A DNA stretch of 64,000 nt, taken from assembly GCA_002794775.1 (NCBI GenBank), contig NBAY01000038.1:1-64000 (forward strand), read 5' to 3'. Each line of letters begins with the position of its first letter. Positions within the stretch are counted from its first letter, which is position 1. A program made the position numbers and the translations under genes. Positions 33,797 to 44,603 of this stretch are shown piece after piece. The notes under the pieces were generated by a model. It was not told the origin of the DNA and ran no database searches. It worked only from the letters and a program-made list of their open reading frames with translations. The DNA comes from Porodaedalea pini (Eukaryota > Basidiomycota > Agaricomycetes > Hymenochaetales > Hymenochaetaceae).

Positions 33797-36547
33797 ATGG
33801 TATGGAATAGATCGCCACATTCTAAGTCTTTGGTGGCTTACAAACAGGCATTTTGTGTAGCACCCAGTGAAGTTCATGATCATGAAGACACCATGGAAGA
33901 CTCTGAGCAGTTGCAAGAGGTGCTATCTGGTAAGCATATGTCTTCCCTGGTAAGTTCCATGGGCCCTTCTGACGTGACGTCAGATGAAGTTTCTTCTGAA
34001 GGACCTGCAGAGAATGATTCAAAAGGAAAGGGAAAGGAAGTGGCTCGAGAGCGTTCAGGGGAGGAATCTAGTCATAGTAGCCATAAGTACTATTTATACA
34101 ATTGCTGCAGGATCATCCTGATGCATCTGTGCACTATTTTTCAGCATCCGAAAGTGCAGCGCTAAAGAAGCAGCTCATTCAAGCGAAGGCATCACAGTCC
34201 TATGACGAAGTTGTGGTAATTGTGGAGGCAGCTGTTGCTAAGCATGGTCAGATTGAGGAAAAGTCAAAGCGGCATAAAAAACGTCTTCACACCAGAAAAA
34301 ATTATGATTCTCTCTTGGCTAGGATAACCCAACTTGAGTCACAAATCCACACAAGCGAGGCCACCGTGCTTCGAACTGTTCAAGATGTTGCTGCAACCGA
34401 CGAGGCACGTTCTTCGGAGGCCCAGGTCGGCCTTCTTTTTGTCACGGATCGGGTTAATACGTTGGAGGAGAAAAATGAACAAAGCGAAATCAATGCGCGT
34501 CGAGTAGAAGATGAAATACGTGGTGTACTTAGTCTTCATATGGATGCTATTCTCGGGGTAAAGCTCCTTCTCTAGTATCACTCTACTTGATTCTCACATT
34601 CTGATTTAGGAGCCTGAAGCAGTGGATAAGTTGCGCCTTCGAAAATTAATTGAGGAAGGAAAGATTATACTCCTTACGGGATTCAGTGTTGCGGAGCGTG
34701 TCCTGCAGATTTGCTACTGCTCGGGAAACACTTCAAATAATGAGGATGTCCGCAAGCCTAAAAGGATTCATTATTTCATCCTGATCGACCACCCTTGTAT
34801 TCAGGAAAACACAGCGTATGACCCGTGGACATATGAATGGGTCTTGAGGGACCTTGTGCAGCATGCTCAAACCCCAAAGGCAGGCCCTGGCGTGCCCTTC
34901 GAGGCATTCAAATCAATCGCCAATATAACGGAAAACCACACATTTGATCTCGGGAAACTCTATCCGAAGTACGACAGAGAGAAGGTAATCCAAAACTTGC
35001 ACGACTTGTTAGCTGCTTTTATGCGTGCTCATGAATGGCCGAGTTTCTGGGAGATGAACGCTTCGCTTTCCTTTGTCGTGAGGGTGGAACAGGCAGGATA
35101 TGGAGATTGCAAACCTTTCTGCGACCGGGCCCAATACAATGATGTGGACACCCTTGTTCTGGTGGAAGTTATTAGGAGCGGACTTCCGCAGGCATCTGAG
35201 ATATCCACGGAGCTAAAGGGGAAACCCAAGACTATGAGCAAAATCAAGAGTTTTGCAGGCCACGAAGCGATGTGGATTTTCAATCAGTATCAGCAAAAGT
35301 CTAAAAAGAGTTGGCCTAAAAGAGGCTCTGCTCACTACTCCACGCACTCTTCCCAACTCTCCGACGTGGGCTCTACCCCTTGCAATACTGTATTGGGTGC
35401 ACAATTTGATTTGAAAAAGAGACTTACGCGCGATTCTGTCAACCGAATCGCATACGTACTTCGTCTCACCTTCAGACAATGAAAAGAGGATGTGGATATC
35501 TTGTTTAGCGCTTCCCCGATACCGCAACTGGAGGGACCAGAAAAATATGATTTTAAGTCGGCCGATAGTCAAATGAGAGAATATGCTGGTCTTGTTGTGG
35601 ATCCTTGTAATGAAGCAAGCTTGTCGTACGAAGAACTGGATGCCTGAGTACTTCTCACAGAGGCCAGTGCACCAGCAGGCAGTGTGAAGCACTCACTATG
35701 CAGGAATTACAGGAATCTTAGGGCGTATATGCCTTTCATCAAGGACCTGTCTGTGCTATCGGCAGCTCTCAAGCTCTTGGAGGACGGAATTGCTGACATT
35801 CTATTGCGGGAAGATGCCTATGACTCACTCGTAGTTGCGTTACATGGAGGTGCCCATGATATGTCTGAGCCTGTGGAATCTTACGAAGCTGCAATAAAGG
35901 CATTGGAGGAGCGTGGAATTTCGCAGGGGCAGTTTAAGGAGTGTGCTCCACATTTCAGAGCGATTTTGGCCATCCAGCAGGGAATCAACATGCATAACAG
36001 TATCCCCGACAGACCTATAAGTGTAGGGTTCCCCCTTCCACATGTGGACAATGCGGTGCGATCCAGTGAATGGGAATCCAGTGCATTGCAATCCTATCTG
36101 TTGTCATCTGCGAAATCATTTCGCAAGCGTCCCGCTGACGATCATGCCCTTACGACGAGGCCAGAGAAAAAAAAGAATCGATCAGATTACCCGCATGACG
36201 AAGGCCCCTCTAATTCAAGGGAAGGCATGGCTCGTGGAGACACGTCCCTGCCATCCCCCCTCACTTCATCCTCACTCCAGCCAGGCCCCTCTAATTCGTT
36301 TAATGCCGGAAGGGGAGGCACAGCTCATAGAAACACATCCCGGTCCCTCCTCACTTCGTCCTTGTCCCGGCCACCTCCCCCTGCTGACTGGCATCAGACT
36401 TACGAGAACTACAGAAGAGAGGGTGGAAGAGAGGGTAGAAGCGACCAGAAATGGAGACACGACTACCACTCCAGAAGAGAGGATAGAGACTACCAGAGAC
36501 GGGAATACAGCTACTCCAGAAGAGGGGGTAGACGTGGACATCACTGA
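33797..36547 (+). pseudogene. Coiled-coil hypothetical gene E with two in-frame TGA codons
   Basis: Exon 1 (from the ATG at 33797 or 33892, ending near 34040) is acidic and Ser-rich. Exon 2 (34111-34557) is a long coiled coil (SLLARITQLESQIHTSEATV, NTLEEKNEQSEINARRVEDE). Exon 3 (34610-36547) encodes a large helical region and a basic tail rich in Arg/Tyr/Gly (RREDRDYQRREYSYSRRGGR). TGA codons at 35480-35482 and 35645-35647 interrupt exon 3, but the frame is otherwise kept over 640 codons. The architecture (acidic start, coiled coil, helical core, basic tail) matches gene D. It is divergent from the Cys/His gene, 380 bases apart, so the two may share a promoter region. Exon 1/2 splice is uncertain. 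Confidence 0.5.
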
Positions 36548-36869
36548 GAGAGTTCCGGAAGAGTTGCTCTGACATCACGATGATGACCTCGAGGCATCCA
36601 AGGTGGTCACTGGAGCGGCGGTAATGAGGAGGGACTCAAGCGTGGATCAAATCAGTCTGAACAATCAGACACATGCTCTCGCATAGCCTCAAATCCTTTT
36701 GTCTACTATTTCCTTTTGTATTCCTCCTACTAAGTCTTCTTTCATACAGAAATACCAGGGTTTTGTATGATTAGTTGTGTAGAATGTACATTTTATTTAT
36801 TCAATGATTGAAGTTTACTACTAGAAAGTGACCATGATGATGGAGTGCGTGATGTTCCGCACCGCTCAA

Positions 36870-37020
36870 CTCATTGTCCATCGCTACGATAGCCTTTGGG
36901 CATGGCAAGACTGCATATGGTCCAAGAGTGAAGGATGCAGAGGTCGAGACAAGTCTTGCATTACTCACTCACACTGTTCGATATGCACAGGAGGATGTTT
37001 CTCACATCAAGGAACAGTAG
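36870..37020 (+). pseudogene. 3' fragment of a second AT-hook/Cys-His gene
   Basis: The frame ending at TAG 37018-37020 reads KDAEVETSLALLTHTVRYAQ then EDVSHIKEQ. The gene at 31607 ends DAQVEASIGLLNRIVRYAQ then EDVSHIKEQ. The last 45 bases are identical because they lie in the inverted arm; upstream the copies diverge and the rest of the gene is missing. It points away from the cargo and towards the right transposase, mirroring the left side. Confidence 0.6.
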
Positions 37021-38975
37021 TTATGCGTACATCATATAGACAGAATATATTACATTGTTGGACCAGTTGAGACAGTGACAAGGAAGCCTGTATCCACTCG
37101 ATGAAGAAACCCGACACTAACAGAGATAACTGCAATGATGATAGAAAGCATGACAGTCCGCAGCACTGATAGACATGGTTTCACCGTAAAGCTTCGCGAA
37201 TACTGAAGCATCTGTTTCCTCATCACTGAATTTGACCCGACAAAGTCGAGATTTCAGCAGAGAGAATGCCAGCTCGATCGGGTTGAAGTCCGGAGAATAC
37301 GCGGGGAGAAATTCCAGCTTCATGCCCCTGTGCGGAGTCAGATCAGTAAGAGCCCTGCGTCACAGCACGACAGGTCAAAATAGACGGACCTTGACTCAAT
37401 GAGTTCGCAGATTTCCAGTGACTTGTGGATTGTGCAGTTGTCCATCACCACGACAGAGTTTTGGGCCGGCCAAGGTTGCGTGTGGTCCAAGAGATCCCTG
37501 ATAAATGCGGAGAAGGAGGTGGCATTGAAGGATCCTTCCAGTATTGTACAGTCAAGCATGCCAGTCGAAGTGATTGCGGGCAAGATCGAATACCTAGAAG
37601 AGGCAAGCAGTCAGATCTGCAGTCATAAAGGTAAGCATTGCACCTTTTTCCCCGTGTAAAGATCACTTTCTGACATGCCTGATAACCCTGCAAAGCCCAT
37701 GCTTTCTTCCTCAAGAAGGTACGTTGGTCGCATGCGCTCTCGTCGACAAAGACAAGCTGTTCTGCCTCATATTGAGATCCCATTCTCAATGTGTACCGGA
37801 GCTGAGCGGACTCGCTGTGTTCAAGTGCCCTTTTCGATATCTTGAGCAGAGTAAGTTTGCTGATGTGAAGCCATAAGCATCACCGCACCATCTTCAGAGT
37901 GAACCCAGCCCGGCGCAGAGACCTCCATACTGTAGTGTCCGAAACCTTCTTGCCTGTTACCCTTTCCAGCTCCTCCCTCACCTCACCTAAGTACTGGTCC
38001 TTGTGATGCTCTATCATGCTCAAGAGATACTATAGTTCAGTTAGCCGCAGCGAGTCATTACAATTCAAAAAATGCACTCACCTGTGTATCCGCATAATCA
38101 AGCAACCTTGGTCTTCCGGTCCTCGTGCCCTCCTGTCGTAAATGCCCCATGCGCTCGTGTTGAGCAACAGTTCGGTGGATTGTTGCTCGATGGATATCTA
38201 TTACCCTGGCCAGGTCATGCACGGTGAAGAGTCGTGACTGATACAGTCTGAATATGATGTGTCTTGCATCATCTGAGAGTGCCTTGCCTGAAACCATCAT
38301 GGAACGACCTGAGAGGAGGAGGAAGTAGAGTGTTGGCTTTCGTGTTTGCATGGCAGTGGCTTGGCTAACACGTGCTCACATGCTCACAGGTGTTGGTAGT
38401 ATGCACAGAAATTTGAGCATAGCAGTCGAAGCACAAAGCGAATGGACAGGAAACTTGCAGGGAAGATGGCTTTTATGTGTCCGATAATTACACAAAAAGA
38501 ATCATAATCTTAGCGGTCTTCTCACCCGTGCTGCAAGACCTGTTGTGAGAAGAGGAAGGTGGAAAGAGCTTGAAGTGGAACACAAACCTTGCTGCTGCAC
38601 CATGAATACTGAATGGATTGGCTTCAGACTTGCAGGAGCTGTTGGTATAGTCATATACTTAATTTACAGTCATGGGAAAGAATTTTATAGGTAGATGTAG
38701 GGGAGCCATAATTTTTGAATCTCAGTGGAAATGTATGAGAGAACAGACTGGCTGCACTTGTTTGATCTCCACCCACCTACACAGTCAATGTATTGCTCCC
38801 TATTTTACATATTTCTGCTCCTGAGAACCATGCCTATTTTTTGAGTACTTAATGAGCAGGTACTGCGCAGAATTTACAGAGAAAATCAACATTTATTCTA
38901 TTTTTCGACATTTTGGCTCAGACACGGCTCATTTCACGTGAAATGCACGTGTCGCAGGACTTATGAAAATGGCTG
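36976..38975 (-). repeat. Right inverted arm (1,876 bp plus 124 bp outer end)
   Basis: Reverse complement of 29776-31651, then the complete terminal sequence to 38975, next to TA. It shows what the left outer end has lost. Confidence 0.92.
37117..38351 (-). CDS. DD34E transposase, right copy, five exons
   Basis: Exons (minus) 38351-38082, 38029-37889, 37840-37644, 37593-37390 and 37327-37117 mirror those of the left copy. All translated segments are identical, including the D, D and E motifs. Intact, so this window may encode an active enzyme from either copy. The identity over 1.88 kb means very recent duplication, gene conversion between arms, or selection against arm divergence. Confidence 0.9.
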
Positions 38976-38977
38976 TA

Positions 38978-39230
38978 GTTGTGTGTAGCTACCTTACAAT
39001 TTTGTGTAGCTTCCATGTCCTGTATAGGCAAGGTAGTCATATTGTCTAGGTTTGTATAGGTGACATAAGCCGGTGTAGATAGAATTTGATGTAAATGGGG
39101 TAGACTAGAGTGGAATTTACCTTCGTGTAGATTGGCCATGGGCAAGACGTGATGCACAGCTAAGACGCACTTCACCTTGACTCACACCACGACATCACTT
39201 GTCGTTCCTCACTCAAAAGTGGCATGCAGC
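38978..39230. other. Spacer rich in TGTAG motifs
   Basis: About 250 bases with repeated TGTGTAG/TGTAGAT-like words and no gene; similar words recur at 41430-41520 on the far side of the captured gene fragments. Confidence 0.35.
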
Positions 39231-39235
39231 AAGAC

Positions 39236-39545
39236 TCAACACCACCGCTGCTGGCTGCACAGTGCCATATCAGCACAAAGAACTGCGACAAGCACATTGA
39301 GTCATACGTCTGGAAGCACAGGTCTGATGGTACCCACATTATCAACATCAGCAAGACATTGGGAGAGGACTGTCTTTGCTGCACACGTCATCACCACTGC
39401 GGAGAACACGCATGATGTGTTGTCTCCACCTGTCCCTATGGTCAGCGCACTGTCCTCAAGTCCATGGCACACTGGTGTGCAAATGATTGCCAGCCGATTC
39501 AGCACCATGTCCTCAGTAGCCGTCGAGTGGCATTACAGGTGTCAC
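39236..39545 (+). pseudogene. RPS0: 40S ribosomal protein uS2 (RPS0/SA) fragment
   Basis: One frame reads [20 protein letters not shown] then [20 protein letters not shown], the hallmark start of uS2. After a frameshift near 39370 it continues [15 protein letters not shown] in another frame, then decays. uS2 is a structural protein of the small ribosomal subunit. Both the start and the C-terminal two thirds are missing, and it joins the threonyl-tRNA synthetase fragment within about 10 bases. Same strand as that fragment. Confidence 0.8.
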
Positions 39546-39553
39546 CTCTGAAT

Positions 39554-41328
39554 GGGACCTGCGATGGATGACGGCTTCTTCTACGAGATGGCTAACATGG
39601 AAAGGTTTGTAGCTCACCCAAGCCAGTTAGTCGGATGCTCACACATCTATTCAGCAAGCCGGTTGTCATCACTGAGTACCGCGTTTTGTAGAAGTTGGCA
39701 GAGAGCATCATGAAGGATCGTCAGAAATTCGAACGGCTGGTGGTCTCGAAGGAGGAGCTGCTGGACATGTTTGGGGTGCACCTCTATTGGTTCTTTCCAT
39801 CCGGTCTGCTCCTGACTTGATATCTGGACAGTATAATAAATACAAGAAAATACTTCATAGAGACAAAAGTCCCTGACAGTACATCGACGATGGTTTTTTC
39901 GGAGAGACTTGTGCGTTGGCCCTCACATTCCACATACTGGAAGGATCAATGTGTGAAACTTGTTTCAGCTTGGAGCTTTGGTATAGAACTCATCCTCTTT
40001 CTTCCTAGGAGACGCGAACAATAAGTCACTGCGAGCCTCTATGGTGTTTTGTTTCCTGATGAAAAGCAACTTCAGAGTACAAGCTCTTCCTAGCTGAGGC
40101 CGCCAAGTGTGGTCATTGAAAGATCGGCAAGGTAAGTATGTTGTCGAGGCGTGTCAGAATAGTACTGACTTTGCTGCAGCAGCAAGAATTATACTTCTTC
40201 AGCGAACCCGCTCCTGGATATGCATTCTGGCTTCCTCAAAGCACGCGAACTTATAATACTTTCGTAGGGCACATGCAGGTACGCTTTTCATGCCTTCCGT
40301 CGTTGTTCTCAGCTCATAAACAGACTTCTAAGGGGACTACTGCAAGCATGGCTACCAAGAGGTTATCTCGCTGAACATGTACAACGCGAAGCTCTGGAAA
40401 CAGTCTGGGCACTGGCAGAACTACAACGCCGACATGGTCTCATTTGACGTCGAGAAGGAGAAGTGGGCACTCAAGTCCATGAATTGTCCTTGCCATTGCA
40501 TTATCTTCGACTCGCGAGATCGCAGCTATAAGGAGCTGCCAATCAGGATGGCAGAATTTGGAATGAGCCGAGTGGAGCACTTTCAGACTTGACCAGAGTG
40601 AGATGGTTTATGCAAGATGATATGCATGTCTTCTGCATGCAATCTCAGGTGCGCAAGCTGTCTCACCGCCTTTACCAGATGTTTGTTATGTTGGAAATAG
40701 GTCGTCCAAGAGATCAATGCTTTATTCGATTTCATGCAACACATGCATGGTCTTTTTGGGTTTGAGTTCAGCCCAGAGCTGTCTATGCATCCCGAAAACT
40801 ACTTGGGTACGATCGAGACATGGGACAAGGCTGAAGCGGTGTGTGTATCATCTAGTCATGTCCAACCACCCCTTTCTCACCTATGTTCCTTGTTGTAGCA
40901 ATTGTGCGAGGCCCTCGACAAGCAATATCCCGGAAAGTGGGAGCTCAACCTGGGCGACGGTGCTTTCCACGGTCCCAAAATCGATGTCACAATTCACGAC
41001 GCGCTCAAACGCTCCTTTCCAATGCGCCACCATTCAACTCGACTTCCAGCTTCCCAAACGCTTCAACCTCAAGTAGCGTTCGGCCGAGGACAACAACAAC
41101 ATGGAGAAGCCGTGTCCTGTTATGATTCATTGTACAGTCCTTGGGAGCTTGGAGCGCTTCATTGCGATTATTACAGAGCACTTTGCGGGGAAGTGGTGTG
41201 TGCTTTTAACTTCATCTTGCTTCGCGAGCTATAGTCTGATTGTTTGTCGTCCATGTTGGCAGGCCGTTCTAGATATCTCCACGTCAGGTCATTGTCATCC
41301 CAGTTGCTGCGCCTTACATTAGTATGGC
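39554..41328 (+). pseudogene. Threonyl-tRNA synthetase fragment, introns retained
   Basis: Reads GPAMDDGFFYEMANM, an intron, KLAESIMKDRQKFERLVVSK, then decayed text with CVGPHIPHTG. These are followed by [59 protein letters not shown] (class II motif 2 area), [36 protein letters not shown] and [20 protein letters not shown], and it ends near [14 protein letters not shown]. The enzyme charges tRNA-Thr; its TGS/editing start and anticodon-binding end are absent. Stops and frameshifts occur (for example near 39840 and 41035). Retained introns show a genomic rather than cDNA-derived copy. The order of conserved blocks is correct. Confidence 0.9.
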
Positions 41329-41604
41329 TGCAGTTCTGCGCACTGGTAGTGAGACCATGTTGTATTAGTAATATTTCCTAATATAGCCCCAAAATTGTGC
41401 CCAAATCGGATCTCAAAAAATTTAAGCAGTATCCTAGCATATACTTACACAAGTAATTTAAGCCACCTATACAAGTCTATACAAAATTTTGTAGATATAC
41501 TATTTAAATCTAGACAGATGCATGTACTGACTCAATTAAACAGCTTGTACTAGCTCTGCTGGGTCAGACTCTTAACATCTACACACCATCTGTTTAGATC
41601 AGCT

Positions 41605-41629
41605 GAAGTCCCAGCAAAGCTGGGACTTC
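41605..41629. repeat. Perfect 10-bp stem hairpin
   Basis: GAAGTCCCAG and CTGGGACTTC enclose CAAAG, just before the 48-bp minisatellite, whose units carry weaker forms of the same hairpin (TCCTGG/CCAGGA). Confidence 0.75.
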
Positions 41630-41644
41630 GCTTCAAACGCAGTG

Positions 41645-41860
41645 CTTAGATCCATCCCAGCTTCGCCGGGACTTGTTTTTAAAATGCAATGCTTAGATCC
41701 ATCCTGGCTTTGCCAGGACTTGTTTTTTTAAACACAATGCTTAGATCCATCCTGGCTTCACCAGGACTTGTTTTTTTAAACACAATGCTTAGATCCATCC
41801 TGGCTTCACCAGGACTTGTTTTTTTAAACACAATGCTTAGATCCATCCTGGCTTCACCAG
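41645..41860. repeat. 48-bp minisatellite, left part
   Basis: Units start CTTAGATCCATC at 41645, 41692, 41740, 41788 and 41836 (47, 48, 48, 48-base steps). The fifth is cut after 25 bases by the gypsy LTR and resumes at 57289. Each unit contains a short stem-loop around CTTCACC or CTTTGCC. Confidence 0.92.
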
Positions 41861-42693
41861 TGTAGGGGTGCAGACTCTTCTAATCCGAAGGGCAATTCGG
41901 GCTATGGCTCATGATCGACCCAAGGGGAACTGCAGTGACTCGGTATACCAAGAGGGACAACCTAAGTAGAGCGAGGTTTGAGATAGGAAGACCCGGCAAT
42001 ACGGATACCTGCAGGATTCTGGTTGGACCAAGACTCAGGTGGGTAGAATCGGCACTTGTGGCAGTGGCCGAGGGCGTTCGGTGATTGGGTGACAGAGTTC
42101 TGAGAGTCAGTGACAGAGTCGGTGTATACTGTTTTCAGAATGATAGTCGGGCGAGTAGTGCATATTAATGCATGTAGTAGATTGCAGTCTAGAGGTGGAG
42201 AGGGGACTGTCTGTCTCTGTACTGTCACTCCTCTATCTCTCCCTATCTCTGTCTGTACTAACTACTGTGAATTTATACTAAACTGAAGCAGAGAAAGCGG
42301 TGCAAGACTCAGCCGAGTCTGTGTGAATGGATGTGAGAGTGAGTCAGCGATCAGTCTGCGCACATCACACAGCCGATTGTCATGGAGTGATGTTGGAGTC
42401 CCCAACCTGCTCTTTTGTCTCCCACCACTGCACACCTGTATCCCACATCCTTGTCCTACTCGCCTAATTCCTTCCACCTGTCCCCACGAGAGTCGGTCAT
42501 CCATGTGCTGATCGAGTTCGTGCGACATCCCTCTGTCCGATTGTGTCCATACCAAGAATTATAATGAAGAGTCGGCCGCCGATTATGAATGAATAAATGG
42601 TAAAGTTTGGCGGTTGGTAAAGGGATTCAAAGGAGTAGTGTAAGTGAGGGGAGAAAGACTCGGCCAGTGCGTAGGCAATGGTTAATCGCTACA
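41861..42693 (-). repeat. 3' LTR of the gypsy element (833 bp)
   Basis: Same length as the right LTR; the two differ at roughly 35-40 positions by eye, all that I checked being transitions. Confidence 0.93.
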
Positions 42694-42800
42694 TCTCCCG
42701 GGGGGCCAGAAAAAAAAGTGTTTGCGGTGTACATGAGAAGTGGTTGAATTAGAAATTAAAGAATGTGTAATGGGCGAGGTTCGGTGCATTCTGTGGTTTT

Positions 42801-43260
42801 TTAATAGTGCGAAGAAGAAGAAGAAGAGGTTGATGGTTCACCGATCAATGCCGAAATTGCACCCTGGAGTTTTGTGATGTGCGCTATTTGCTGCGTGACC
42901 ATGTCACGGAGGTTCTTGAGTTGGACTGATGGGGCTGGGTGGTGCATGCTCGTCTGGAGGTCCGGGTGCCATGGGATAATTGCGATCCAGATCAGGTCAT
43001 GTGTCACTGCTGAACATAGACGCTGATTCACTGGCAGCTCCAGGCCTTGATTAATGACATATTTTGTGTGGTTGTTGATCAAGGTTGGTCAGGGTCAGAA
43101 CTGGACATTGATCACCATGTACAGGTGCAGGAAGAACTCGTGCACCTTCATGCCAGGCTCGGCGATCAAGCGCCAGAAGCACTGGTGAGATCCGGAGTGG
43201 CGTAGGACGTCCTCGAGGGTGGCCTGATGCGAGTGATGGCATGCGACAGCAAGAGTGAAT
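42801..43260 (-). pseudogene. Extra gypsy ORF 5, hypothetical
   Basis: One frame, interrupted by two TGA codons near 43095, reads MKVHEFFLHLYMVIN, then YVINQGLELPVNQRLCSAVT and IIPWHPDLQTSMHHPAP, and ends in a Ser-rich tail (EPSTSSSSSSHY) at 42801. It is on the same strand as gag-pol, between integrase and the 3' LTR. No domain recognised. Its position resembles where some gypsy elements carry an additional gene, but nothing in the sequence looks like an envelope protein. Confidence 0.35.
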
Positions 43261-43646
43261 GATATTGACCAGTTGTGAACCCTGCGTATGTCATCCGGGC
43301 ATAGGATTCGGTTGTCATAGAAAGACTCGGCGCTGGTTCAGTCTGAATGCATGGTCGGTGAGGGGGTAGAAGTGAAGAAGAACAAAGTTGAATTATTCGA
43401 GAGGGGGATATTGTAGGGCGGGTGATTCTAAATGAACAAAAAGGTGGGGGTATTTTATAGAGACTCGGAGTTATTAATTAGTGCAATGTTCAGTGTAAGA
43501 GAAAAAAAAATTTGGGTGGAGAGAAAGTAAAATAGAGAGGGTTGGTGTCTGTTGTCAAACGAAAATGGGGTTCTTTGTTATTAAAGGAATGGAGGGGTAC
43601 TCTATTTTGCCTAATGTAACATGAGGCATTTGAGTCAGGGGGGGTT

Positions 43647-44603
43647 TCAAGAGAAATGCACTGGGTGTTCAGCTTTAGCCTCCCCATCCGTCATAGCTGA
43701 TCCTTCCTGTGTGATCCTTCCATACTCGGCTACGAATGTCGCATTGAAGTCATTCCACGATGCGATCAAGTTCATGTGCTCACCCAGGTTGATTGGTACA
43801 AAGTGGTGCTCGTTGAGTTGACCGACTAACTGTGAGAGTAGTTCATGGGCTTTGATGGCTTGTTCCTGAGCAGTTTCGGCGAGGCAGGCCATCGAGATCA
43901 CTGTTTCCTGAAGGGCCGACTGTTGTGCTTCGCGTGCTGTACACTCCTGCTCGGCGTCTTCAAGCATTGCTGCAAAGTTGGCCTGCTTGGCTTCTGCAGA
44001 AATCAGTGATTCCCGGGCTTCATACAGTTGGCTGAGGTATGCCAGTTGGATGTAGGACACCGTTGCTGCGGCGTTGAACCAAGATAGGGTCAGGGCTGAT
44101 TTGTAGGAGGTTGCCTTCCTGCTCACGATCCATCTGAACACCGTGCGGTATACTTCTTCATATGCGAGTTGTGTGAGCCCCTTGCAATCGGGGCTGGCTA
44201 TGGCGACTGCAGTGCAGAATTGAGACCACAAACCTCCAGTGAGTGCGGGTGACTGCAAGAGTCACTCTTGTATTTCGGGTGTGCAGAACGTGTAGGCCAC
44301 GTATATCAGAGTCGGGTCTGTGGGCGTGAGCTTATTGAATGCGAACAGTAGTTCCGCCGCGAACTTGGCGAATGAGGTCATTGCCGGGTCGAACATGACT
44401 ATCTGTGAGACCCCTGTCGGGTGAGGGTTGGCCAGTGCAAGGTCACCGGGTGTTGGGTTGGGCATGCAGCACGCCATGCCCTTGAGGACAATCACGTGGG
44501 GAGGGGTAATGTCTGTACTTTCCATTGTGGGCAGGGTCGGATGTTGTTTCTTTTTCTTTTTGTCACTTTCAGTAATGTCATGTCTTTTTAAGGACAGTTG
44601 CAT
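43647..44603 (-). pseudogene. Extra gypsy ORF 4, hypothetical, one TGA
   Basis: A 318-codon frame (start 44603 or the Met of MESTDITPPHVIVLKG) with a single TGA near 44261, between CTPEIQE and LLQSPALTGG. The N-terminal half reads like a globular domain (MFDPAMTSFAKFAAELLFAF, LTQLAYEEVYRTVFRWIVSR). The C-terminal half is a probable coiled coil (ISAEAKQANFAAMLEDAEQE, AREAQQSALQETVISM). Same strand as gag-pol. Unknown family; it could be an accessory ORF of the element or a captured host gene. One CGA-to-TGA change would account for the break. Confidence 0.45.

Larger units (their letters stand above)
29776..38975. mobile_element. 9.2-kb composite Tc1/mariner-like element with two transposase genes and cargo
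   Basis: Inverted arms 29776-31651 and 36976-38851 match with no net indel (paired coordinates always sum to 68627). The right arm continues 124 bases further to the full terminal sequence ending GGCTG at 38975, followed by TA. The left outer 124 bases are missing, and fold-back copy 3 abuts directly. Each arm holds a transposase gene, pointing inwards. Between them lie an AT-hook/Cys-His gene (minus), a coiled-coil gene (plus) and the 3' end of a second Cys-His gene (plus). The outer arm is the same sequence as the fold-back elements. Either the whole is one large transposon with cargo, or two transposons flank a captured region. Confidence 0.68.

Noticed and set aside
2817..35647. Alternative genetic code or selenocysteine at TGA
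   Set aside because: Intact genes here (C, D, transposases) end normally and no context supports recoding; mutation of CGA or TGG is simpler.
37399..37659. Plus-strand ORFs opposite the right transposase (and 30968-31228 opposite the left)
   Set aside because: They are antisense shadows of exons 3-4 of the transposase.
29776..38975. Assembly artefact producing the inverted arms
   Set aside because: The interior is not palindromic, the right arm has a complete end with TA, and the left and right outer ends differ; still worth checking with long reads.
39554..41328. Functional threonyl-tRNA synthetase gene
   Set aside because: Multiple stops and frameshifts, and both termini are missing.
43647..44603. 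Envelope-like gene of the gypsy element
   Set aside because: No signal peptide, fusion peptide, Cys pattern or transmembrane segment; it looks like a soluble helical protein.
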